5,532 bases of DNA from Planctomycetaceae bacterium (GTDB taxonomy: Bacteria > Planctomycetota > Planctomycetia > Pirellulales > Thermoguttaceae), in the NCBI GenBank assembly GCA_003509805.1, contig DOMV01000323.1, positions 3,491 to 9,022 on the forward strand. Reading direction: 5' to 3'. Below the pieces are notes generated by a model. The model did no database searches. It had not been told where the DNA came from and worked only from the letters and a program-made list of their open reading frames with translations. How positions within the stretch are numbered: position 1 is the first letter of the stretch; each line of letters opens with the position of its first letter. The translations under genes and the position numbers were made by a program. Below, piece by piece: positions 1 to 4,780 of this stretch.

Positions 1-45
1 GCCGTTTACAGTATAAACGGGCGGTTTAAGCGAACGGTGTTTACC
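1..45 (-). repeat. Copy 1 of a hairpin-forming element downstream of the receiver-like gene
   Basis: Read on the minus strand, this segment carries the blocks GGTAAACAC (45-37) and ACCGCCCGTTTA (25-14). Both recur in the same order, with almost the same gap, on the plus strand at 3442-3472. A perfect 7-bp hairpin follows: arms 20-14 and 8-2 (CCGTTTA/TAAACGG), 5-nt loop 13-9. The element lies about 65 nt past the stop codon of the leftward gene and in its sense direction, so it may act in transcript termination. Any U-run after the hairpin would lie left of base 1 and cannot be seen. The rest of 1-108 shows no gene; 64-70 is A-rich and unremarkable. Confidence 0.5.
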
Positions 46-108
46 TGTGACGGGCCGACTTCGTTAAAAAATGAAAAACAACGTGCTATTAGAACATTGC
101 CGATTGTT

Positions 109-1038
109 TTAGTCAAGATCAGATCGCCCCAAATCATCAAATTGCGACGGCAAAGAAAATCGGCCGAGGATACGATTCAAGTCTTTGAAGCGAAAAAGTT
201 TAGGAACAACCGTCACGTGATGTGCTTCCGGATCGATGCGCATTTCCTCCCATCGCGGGGAATCGAGAAATGCGAGAATATGCCGATCGGGGAACCGACG
301 GGACACGGAACGGATGTGTTCGCCACGGGATTTCCGAACCCCGTCGCCAAGCCCCAAGGCGATCCGGCGTGTCGCTTCGCCAACGTCGGAAAGCGGACCG
401 ATCCGTGCCCTAATTCCTTCGTGCAAAAAAATATCCAGCAAGAGATCGTTGAAAGCGAAATCGGTTCCCAACGTTTCCTCTTCGATAATCAGGAGAGTGT
501 CGTCGTGACAGGAAACGGGATGCCGACCGCAAACACGGTCATTTTCCAGGAGGACATAATCCTCCTCCCCGGAGGTGGAACACAAAGAGGAACAAGCGAG
601 GCGTCCCCCGCCAAGGGCGAGCAGTTCATCCCGGCCGCGTCCCGGCCATTGATGCCCATACAGTCGCAGTACCCCCGGAAACGGGGTTTCCGTACGCCCC
701 GTACCCTCGCACCAAGTCCCCTGCACAAGCAGGATGGATACAAGCGGGTCGAATCGACGCCAACATTCGACGGTCCGTTTGGCAAACTCGCGGGAAAACG
801 ACTGCAAAAAGACGACCAGGTCATAGGAAGGCGGAGCCGAAACAGCCCCTGCGGCAACGCATTGCTCATAAAACCGTTCCGGTTCGTCCCGGTGTTCGAC
901 GGTTCCGACCCGTTTCAAATCACGGACGACCGGCTCGAATTCCGGGCGGACCATCCCGAACAATAATATTTTCATGCGGTGATCGGACACGTGATCGGGC
1001 AAGTACATCGACAAGGGGTTTGGCACTGAATCGGACAT
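109..1038 (-). CDS. Conserved hypothetical protein with two response-regulator-receiver-like halves
   Basis: Function is not established. The protein (309 aa from this start) looks like two alpha/beta receiver-type halves in tandem. In the N-half, MKILLFG (residues 22-28) reads as a first beta strand. YDLVVFLQS (72-80) and PLVSILLVQGTWCEG (98-112) read as later strands, followed by PFPGVLRLYGHQWPGR (119-134). I associate this WCEG...PGV.R.Y.HQW pattern with planctomycete hypothetical proteins, from memory only. In the C-half, TLLIIEEETLGTDFAFNDLLLDIF (181-204), HILAFLDSPR (253-262) and VTVVPKLFRFKDLNRIL (275-291) imitate receiver strands 1, 4 and 5, including the K-x-F...DL signature. No phosphoacceptor Asp is obvious at the end of strand 3, so it may be a pseudo-receiver. 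I see no DNA-binding domain, signal peptide or membrane helix. The start is uncertain. ATG at 1038 has AGGAGAGG 13 nt upstream, which is rather far. ATG at 1008 and 975 (MKILL, the start of the fold) lack a clear site. An ATG at 1218 would overlap the divergent gene. It is divergently arranged with the cytochrome gene. Confidence 0.75.
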   Translation of the reverse strand: MSDSVPNPLSMYLPDHVSDHRMKILLFGMVRPEFEPVVRDLKRVGTVEHRDEPERFYEQCVAAGAVSAPPSYDLVVFLQSFSREFAKRTVECWRRFDPLVSILLVQGTWCEGTGRTETPFPGVLRLYGHQWPGRGRDELLALGGGRLACSSLCSTSGEEDYVLLENDRVCGRHPVSCHDDTLLIIEEETLGTDFAFNDLLLDIFLHEGIRARIGPLSDVGEATRRIALGLGDGVRKSRGEHIRSVSRRFPDRHILAFLDSPRWEEMRIDPEAHHVTVVPKLFRFKDLNRILGRFSLPSQFDDLGRSDLD

Positions 1039-1066
1039 TGCGGCGAGCGGGCCTCTCCTGTATAAT
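1038..1066 (+). promoter_or_regulatory. Predicted sigma70-type promoter for the cytochrome gene
   Basis: TTGCGG (1038-1043) is followed after exactly 17 bp by a perfect TATAAT (1061-1066). A transcript would start near 1073, giving a leader of about 46 nt before the ATG at 1119. The -35 matches only at TTG, so activity may depend on an activator. Its -35 touches the proposed start codon of the leftward gene, and its -10 overlaps the -10 of the opposing promoter. Confidence 0.5.
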
Positions 1067-1092
1067 GTAGGCGAATGGACCGGAAAACTCAA
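1064..1092 (-). promoter_or_regulatory. Predicted leftward promoter for the receiver-like gene
   Basis: On the minus strand TTGAGT (1092-1087) is followed after 17 bp by TACATT (1069-1064), each matching 4 of 6 consensus bases. The start would be near 1057. Bases 1064-1066 are shared with the TATAAT of the rightward promoter, so two polymerases could not occupy both at once. A start at 1057 would cut into the AGGAGAGG (1059-1052), which weakens the case for the ATG at 1038 and leaves those at 1008 or 975 possible. Confidence 0.35.
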
Positions 1093-1118
1093 CCGCCCCG
1101 GTATATCAGGAATCGAAA

Positions 1119-3290
1119 ATGTCATGTGAATCCGTTTGTGCCGTCGATTCGTCGCACATACGCGCAAGGTCCCGCATTTCCCGACGAACCGGGTTCCGTT
1201 CGGGCGCCGCGACGGCATCCCCGCTCACCGTGTGCGTTCTTGTCGTGTGTATTCTCGTCGTGTGTGTCGTGTCGGCAATCCCTTCCCATGCCGGGGAATC
1301 GGACGATTCGGCGACCGGATGCCGTTATTCGGGTCCTTCCGACATAGCGGTCACACACGACGGCCGGCATCTCCTCATCCTTGAAAAGGATTCCCGGTCG
1401 CTGCGCAAGGTTGATGTCGACGGCAAAGAAAACGCCGTCGTTCTTTCGTTGCCGATCGCACCGGAACGCATGAGGCTCTTTCCGAACGGCCGGTGCGTGG
1501 CCGTCGTCGGCGGCGGTGTGAAAGGCGAACTGGTTCTCATCGACCTGGAAACCTGGAAAATCGATCGGCGCATTCGGGTCGGCCATACGCCGACGGATAT
1601 CGTCATGGCTTACGATAAAGAAGCTGCAACCCCCGTGACGGCCTATGTGGCAAATCGTTTCGGCGGCGATATTTCCGTGATCGACCTTGCCGGAGGAAAC
1701 GAAACGGCGCGCTGGAAAGCGGGGCGGGAACCGATCGCGCTGGCCCTGACTCCGGACGGAAAAAAACTCGCCGCCGTCGGCCATCTTCCGGAAGACGACG
1801 CGCTCAACACGGGTATTTCCTCGCGTTTCCGCATTTTTAACACGGCTGACGGTTCCGCCAAGGTGATTATTTCGAGAAGCGGGGCGGTCAACATGCGTGA
1901 CCTGTGTCTTTCGCCGGACGGCCGGTACGCCTTCGCTTCGGGAAACATCGGCCATTTCGAGCAGATACCGACCAACGTCGACGGGGGCTGGATGAACGAA
2001 AACGCCCTGTTCGCCCTCGACATGGAAAAAGAAGAGTTCGCCAACGTGTTTTACCTTGACGATTACGCCTACGGGGCCGGCAATCCCTGGGGAGTCACGC
2101 TCAGCGACTGCAAGCGTTTTCTCGTTGTTTCCCACGCGGGCAGTTGTGAAATCACGCTCATGAACCTGGCGAAAATGATCGACGTGCTCGACAAACGCAC
2201 CTTTCCTTACCAAACGGACCCGAACCGGTTGAACGCGAATGCCCCGGCCGAAAACAGTGCCGCCGAAAACAGCGCCGCCGAAAACCGGACACCGATCCCG
2301 CCGGTCGCGGACGCCCTGCCGCTCCGGCTGCGCATCCGTCTCGGCCTTAAAGGCATGCGTCGCGCGGTCATGTCCAAGGAAACCGTCTACGTCACCGGGT
2401 ATTTTGAGGACAGCATCGGGCGAATCGTTCTTCAAATGACCGAACCGATCGAGCCGAGCCGAAACCGCCTGGCCGACGAACTCCTCCATCGTTTGCCGGT
2501 TCTTCCTGAAACGTCGCAATCGATTCCGAAAGACGGACCACTCCGTTTCGAACCGACGGAACCGCTGGCGCCGATGAAAGGCGTCGTCGTCGAACGCGGG
2601 GTCGCCCGTCTGGGGCCGGTCCCGGATAAGACGCCGGAACGGCGGGGGGAAATGCTTTTTCACGATGCGATCGTCTGCAAGGAACATTGGCAAAGCTGCA
2701 CATCATGCCATTCGGACGGCCGAAGCGACTGCCTGAACTGGGATCTGCTCAACGACGGAATGGGGAACCCCAAGAATTCGAAAAGCATGGTATTGGCGCA
2801 TGAAACGCCGCCCTGCATGGCGCACGGAGTCCGCGCCGACGCCGAAACCGCCGTGCGGAGCGGTTTTCACGGCATCCTGTTCATCGACCTGCCGGAAAAG
2901 GATTATCGCGATGTCGACGCCTACCTGCGAGCCCTCGCCCCGGTCGAAAGCCCTTACCGGATCGACGGCAACCTCAGCCCGGCTGCGCGGCGCGGCAAAC
3001 TGCTGTTCCACGATTCACGGACCGGCTGTTCCGTCTGCCACCCGGAACCGTTGTTCACCGACTTGCAACGGCACGACGTCGATACGCTTTCCCCGGTCGA
3101 TCATTCCCCGGAATTCGATACGCCGACGTTGATCGAGTGCTGGCGGACCGCCCCTTACCTGCACGACGGCCGGTACGTGACGCTCCACGACCTGATCCGT
3201 TCGGGGAAGCACGTCGACACCGACGGCCGGCTCGACAAGTTGACCGACGAGGAAATCGACGACCTGGTCGAATACGTCCTTTCGCTCTGA
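1119..3290 (+). CDS. Exported beta-propeller (YVTN/YncE-like) fused to di-heme cytochrome c peroxidase-like domain
   Basis: The 723-aa protein probably acts outside the cytoplasmic membrane in electron transfer or peroxide reduction; the substrate is unknown. Residues 36-58 form a signal peptide (hydrophobic 37-53, likely cleavage at SHA-GE, 58/59), preceded by an unusually long basic n-region. Residues about 70-440 are a beta-propeller with repeated PDG/NG blade motifs: DGRHLLIL (81-88), PNGRCVAVV (122-130), TAYVANRFGGDISVIDL (174-190), TPDGKKLAAV (211-220), SPDGRYAFASG (265-275). A low-complexity stretch (377-389) interrupts a late blade. Residues about 505-723 hold two heme c sites, CTSCH (527-531) and CSVCH (637-641). 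Each follows a GxxLFHD helix, as in MauG/CcpA-type di-heme enzymes. The C-terminal FDTPTL...APYLHDGR...TL.DLI (667-693) is also typical of that family. AGGAA at 1108-1112, 6 nt before the ATG, supports this start. A terminator lies about 170 nt downstream, so the gene is probably monocistronic. It may equally be a structural c-type cytochrome without peroxidase activity. Confidence 0.9.
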   Translation: MSCESVCAVDSSHIRARSRISRRTGFRSGAATASPLTVCVLVVCILVVCVVSAIPSHAGESDDSATGCRYSGPSDIAVTHDGRHLLILEKDSRSLRKVDVDGKENAVVLSLPIAPERMRLFPNGRCVAVVGGGVKGELVLIDLETWKIDRRIRVGHTPTDIVMAYDKEAATPVTAYVANRFGGDISVIDLAGGNETARWKAGREPIALALTPDGKKLAAVGHLPEDDALNTGISSRFRIFNTADGSAKVIISRSGAVNMRDLCLSPDGRYAFASGNIGHFEQIPTNVDGGWMNENALFALDMEKEEFANVFYLDDYAYGAGNPWGVTLSDCKRFLVVSHAGSCEITLMNLAKMIDVLDKRTFPYQTDPNRLNANAPAENSAAENSAAENRTPIPPVADALPLRLRIRLGLKGMRRAVMSKETVYVTGYFEDSIGRIVLQMTEPIEPSRNRLADELLHRLPVLPETSQSIPKDGPLRFEPTEPLAPMKGVVVERGVARLGPVPDKTPERRGEMLFHDAIVCKEHWQSCTSCHSDGRSDCLNWDLLNDGMGNPKNSKSMVLAHETPPCMAHGVRADAETAVRSGFHGILFIDLPEKDYRDVDAYLRALAPVESPYRIDGNLSPAARRGKLLFHDSRTGCSVCHPEPLFTDLQRHDVDTLSPVDHSPEFDTPTLIECWRTAPYLHDGRYVTLHDLIRSGKHVDTDGRLDKLTDEEIDDLVEYVLSL
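1230..1274 (+). repeat. 15-nt imperfect tandem repeat encoding the signal-peptide core
   Basis: Three successive 15-nt units (1230-1244, 1245-1259, 1260-1274) encode VCVLV, VCILV and VCVVS. The first two are nearly identical in DNA, and the third has diverged. Together they make the hydrophobic core of the signal peptide (residues 38-52), placing a Cys every fifth residue. The period is in frame, so copy change would lengthen or shorten the core without breaking the gene. Confidence 0.55.
2247..2285 (+). repeat. 15-nt tandem repeat encoding AENSA in the cytochrome gene
   Basis: Units 2247-2261 and 2262-2276 differ at one base (agt/agc), and a 9-nt partial third unit follows (gcc gaa aac). 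They encode AENSA-AENSA-AEN at residues 377-389, after a Pro/Asn-rich stretch and before a late propeller blade. It is in frame and looks like a flexible loop expanded by recent duplication. Confidence 0.8.
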
Positions 3291-3441
3291 CGGCAACACC
3301 GTCGCGACGATTCCGTTTTCAACCCGGAGACCAAATACACTGGAAACGGCCTGAAACGGCGGCATGTTTTTTCCCGCGCACATTCGCCTGACGCTCGAAC
3401 GATACGTTTATGTTATCGTACCGAAAGCCGGTTGAGTCGTG

Positions 3442-3485
3442 GGTAAACACAGCCCGCTCGACCGCCCGTTTACCCGACGGGCGGT
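3442..3485 (+). repeat. Copy 2 of the GGTAAACAC...ACCGCCCGTTTA element
   Basis: GGTAAACAC (3442-3450), a 10-nt spacer and ACCGCCCGTTTA (3461-3472) match copy 1 on the minus strand (45-37 and 25-14; spacer 11 nt, with CGCT shared inside). Both copies run sense to, and lie past the end of, the preceding gene, and both end in a hairpin whose 5' arm begins in the second block. The hairpin arms differ in sequence between copies but pairing is kept. Confidence 0.5.
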
Positions 3486-3494
3486 GTTGTTTTT
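3461..3494 (+). terminator. Rho-independent terminator of the cytochrome transcript
   Basis: ACCGCCCG (3461-3468) pairs perfectly with CGGGCGGT (3478-3485). The stem can extend by U3469-A3477 and a G-U pair, leaving a 5-nt loop. A U-rich run GTTGTTTTT (3486-3494) follows directly. This is the expected form of an intrinsic terminator for the rightward cytochrome gene, and it isolates the GYF gene from read-through. The loop bases can also pair with an upstream GGGTAAAC (3441-3448), described in the findings. Confidence 0.75.
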
Positions 3495-3616
3495 CGAGGG
3501 CAGGCGTTCCGGTACGGCGTCGAATCACGGGCGACCGCCGTGTACTCACAGCCGGGAGCCTACCGCCCGTCGCGGCACGCGACCCCGGCTTCGGGAAATG
3601 TCAATGGTGTTCGATA

Positions 3617-3622
3617 TACAAT
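3617..3622 (+). promoter_or_regulatory. Candidate -10 box for the GYF-domain gene
   Basis: TACAAT matches the -10 consensus at 5 of 6 bases and would start a transcript near 3629, about 41 nt before the ATG at 3671. No convincing -35 is present at 16-18 bp spacing, so the promoter would be weak or activator-dependent. The terminator upstream argues that some promoter must lie in this gap. Confidence 0.35.
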
Positions 3623-3670
3623 GGGGCCGTCACGTTTCCGTTCTTCCCCCGTCAAACCCACGAGGTTTCC

Positions 3671-3952
3671 ATGTCGTCACAATGGTATTATCAAAAAAAA
3701 GGCGAGGCAAAACAAGGGCCGTTTTCCGACAAAGAATTGAAAGCAAAGGCCGCCGCCGGTGAAATCACGCCCGACGGCTTTGTGTGGAAAGAGGGCCTGA
3801 AAAGCTGGGTTCCCGCCGGCAAAATCAAAGGACTTTTTGAAACACGAGTGGCCGCGCCCAACCAACCAACCAACCAACTATACCCTCTCCAAAAGCCGAT
3901 CTCTATGATTTCGCGGCTCCGGCAACCGGCGACGACCCCTTGGCCAATCTGA
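3671..3952 (+). CDS. GYF_2-domain protein, N-terminal part of a frameshifted gene
   Basis: From ATG 3671 (GAGG at 3662-3665, 5-nt spacing) the first 56 residues form a GYF_2-type domain. W5-Y6-Y7, GPFS (16-19), a helix with L23, GEI.PD (30-35), VWKEG (38-42) and WVPA (46-49) are the family marks. GYF domains generally bind proline-rich peptides; the bacterial GYF_2 form is usually at the cytoplasmic N-terminus of membrane proteins, so a role as a docking module is inferred. After residue 62 the frame enters the CCAA tract and continues for about 30 residues of unlike composition to TGA at 3950-3952. As written the product is 93 aa and lacks its membrane part. The frame that continues the protein is the one ending at 4590 (next entry). 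The two halves together make a typical GYF_2 membrane protein, so this is best read as one gene broken at the repeat. Confidence 0.8.
   Translation: MSSQWYYQKKGEAKQGPFSDKELKAKAAAGEITPDGFVWKEGLKSWVPAGKIKGLFETRVAAPNQPTNQLYPLQKPISMISRLRQPATTPWPI
3858..3877 (+). repeat. Five-copy CCAA tetranucleotide tract inside the GYF gene
   Basis: Five perfect CCAA units (3858-3861, 3862-3865, 3866-3869, 3870-3873, 3874-3877) follow the GYF domain. Four is not a multiple of three, so each copy gained or lost changes the downstream frame. With five copies the N-terminal frame ends at 3952. With six (or three) it joins the frame of the membrane domain, and the tract then encodes NQPT repeats. The two frames overlap without stops from 3841 to 3949, so the tract is the natural site of the frame switch. 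CCAA tracts of this kind switch hemoglobin-haptoglobin receptor genes in Haemophilus influenzae. Confidence 0.9.
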
Positions 3953-4590
3953 TCGCTCTTGAACGGCAATCGCCTGCCATTGTCCGGCCCGAACCGGTTC
4001 CTTCACCGGAGCAGAAAACAGAAAAAAAGTCACCATCGAATCTTGGCGAGAACGGCATTCCATTTCTTCCCTTTGCCATCGTGATGCTCCTGCTCGCACT
4101 GGTCGCGTGTGCGGTTATTGGAACAGTGGGCGGTGTGGTCGTCGGTTCAAGCGGTCGATTGCGAGGTAAGGTTTTCGTCGCCATTCTTTTTATCATCGGT
4201 TTTTCGGCAGGAGCGGTCACGGGCAAGTTGATTCGTTTCGGCGGCATGAAGACTGACTTCCACGGATACATCGCCGGTGGCCTCGCCAGTGTCACGGCCA
4301 TTTACTCCTACTGGGCTGCGTTGGCCTACACGGCGATTGTCGCCGCCGCGCCCGGCGCAACGGTCAATTTCTTCAGGACGATGATGCCCGACGTCATGTT
4401 TTCCTACATCACTATGCGAACGAAGGTTGCCGGCGGCTTGGGATTCGTTGGTCTCTTGGCGGACGTGGTCATCATCGGCATTCTCGGCGTTTGCATCACG
4501 GTCGTGGTTTGTACCGATTACCAAATCAAGCCGAAAGACCGGGACGAGGCCCAAGCCCGCGCCGATGACATGATGAGATATTTGCGATAA
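3940..4590 (+). CDS. Four-helix membrane domain, C-terminal part of the frameshifted GYF gene
   Basis: This frame is open from 3841. The first possible start is TTG at 3940, without a ribosome-binding site, so independent translation is doubtful; GTG 4081 or ATG 4084 would start inside the first helix. In-frame sequence before 3940 (PSPKADLYDFAAP...GDDPLANL) is the acidic, Pro/Ala-rich linker expected after a GYF domain. It is strong evidence that this is the missing half of the preceding gene. Counting from 3940, hydrophobic helices lie at about residues 43-68, 77-98, 110-136 and 164-191. They are followed by a charged cytoplasmic tail ending DDMMRYLR. No catalytic motif or known transporter signature is recognised. 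The absence of any further stop or frameshift in 217 codons suggests recent or reversible inactivation. If joined, the full protein would be 307 aa (six CCAA copies) or 303 aa (three). Confidence 0.7.
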   Translation: MANLIALERQSPAIVRPEPVPSPEQKTEKKSPSNLGENGIPFLPFAIVMLLLALVACAVIGTVGGVVVGSSGRLRGKVFVAILFIIGFSAGAVTGKLIRFGGMKTDFHGYIAGGLASVTAIYSYWAALAYTAIVAAAPGATVNFFRTMMPDVMFSYITMRTKVAGGLGFVGLLADVVIIGILGVCITVVVCTDYQIKPKDRDEAQARADDMMRYLR

Positions 4591-4601
4591 AAAAACCGGC
4601 T

Positions 4602-4659
4602 CCGGGAACACAGTTCCCGGCTCGTGCCCTCGATTGCCGGGTTGCATTTCCCTTTTTTT
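4602..4659 (+). terminator. Terminator-like hairpin region after the GYF gene
   Basis: Directly after the TAA stop, CCGGGAAC (4602-4609) pairs perfectly with GTTCCCGG (4613-4620) around a 3-nt loop. An alternative stem, CCCGGC (4616-4621) with GCCGGG (4636-4641), is followed by a T-rich stretch ending in seven T (4653-4659). Neither has the ideal immediate U-run, so termination is likely but not textbook. On the minus strand the first hairpin is followed 6 nt later by seven T (complement of 4589-4595), so it could also stop leftward transcripts. Confidence 0.5.
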
Positions 4660-4672
4660 GACGAAATTTCCC

Positions 4673-4701
4673 TTGACAGTTTTGCAGTCAACGTGTACTA
4701 T
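4673..4701 (+). promoter_or_regulatory. Strong sigma70-type promoter for the ABC permease gene
   Basis: A perfect TTGACA (4673-4678), a 17-bp spacer and TACTAT (4696-4701, 4 of 6) make the best promoter in the window. The start would be near 4708, leaving a leader of about 73 nt before the ATG at 4781. It shows that the permease is not just a read-through gene of the GYF unit. Confidence 0.75.
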
Positions 4702-4708
4702 GATCCTA

Positions 4709-4734
4709 TGACAGCAAGACACGTGTGGCTGTCA
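4709..4734. promoter_or_regulatory. Dyad at the predicted transcription start, candidate operator
   Basis: TGACAGC (4709-4715) and GCTGTCA (4728-4734) are perfect inverted arms around 12 bp, placed right at +1. A second, weaker dyad (TTGAC/GTCAA, 4673-4677 and 4687-4691) covers the -35 and has related half-sites (TGACAGT, GCAGTCA). The arrangement fits a dimeric repressor. In RNA the +1 dyad would form a 7-bp hairpin at the extreme 5' end, which is the alternative explanation. No regulator gene is visible nearby. Confidence 0.45.
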
Positions 4735-4780
4735 CATTCATTCCGGAAAAATACGCGCCAAAAAATACGGGGAGTCGGCC

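Larger units (their letters stand above)
3291..3670. other. 380-bp non-coding gap rich in stem-loops
   Basis: I see no credible gene here. An open frame runs through from 3410 into the GYF gene, but its translation is Arg/Pro-rich and unlike a domain. Several stem-loops can be drawn: 3313-3320/3342-3349 (CCGTTTTC with GGAAACGG, one G-U); 3399-3404/3414-3419 (ACGATA/TATCGT); the terminator at 3461-3485; and a bulged two-part stem, 3551-3556/3584-3589 (GCCGGG/CCCGGC) enclosing 3569-3574/3578-3583 (GTCGCG/CGCGAC, 3-nt loop). The first three lie in the 3' untranslated part of the cytochrome transcript. The last lies between the terminator and the putative GYF promoter. I cannot tell an unannotated small RNA from chance structure in GC-rich DNA. 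Confidence 0.5.

Noticed and set aside
37..966. 309-codon plus-strand open frame opposite the receiver-like gene
   Set aside because: The translation has no recognisable fold or hydrophobic pattern and is rich in Arg/Pro/Gly. The minus frame gives clear alternating beta/alpha patterns and conserved motifs, so this is an antisense shadow in GC-rich DNA.
1079..1101. Small dyad ACCGG/CCGGT in the cytochrome leader
   Set aside because: Five-base arms in GC-rich DNA are too short to call an operator or leader structure.
1122..2693. 523-codon minus-strand open frame inside the cytochrome gene
   Set aside because: It mirrors codon bias of the real gene (propeller and start of the heme domain) and shows no domain of its own.
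3410..3670. Upstream extension of the GYF frame to an ATG at 3410
   Set aside because: It would run through the terminator hairpin and yields Arg/Pro-rich sequence. ATG 3671 has a ribosome-binding site and begins exactly at the GYF domain.
3841..3952. Programmed ribosomal frameshift as the explanation of the split GYF gene
   Set aside because: No slippery heptamer with a downstream stimulatory stem is apparent in the overlap. The tetranucleotide tract offers a simpler DNA-level explanation, though ribosomal slippage is not excluded.
4147..4722. 191-codon minus-strand frame over the end of the GYF membrane domain
   Set aside because: It is His/Asp/Arg-rich without a domain pattern and crosses the terminator and permease promoter, so it is a shadow of the membrane domain.
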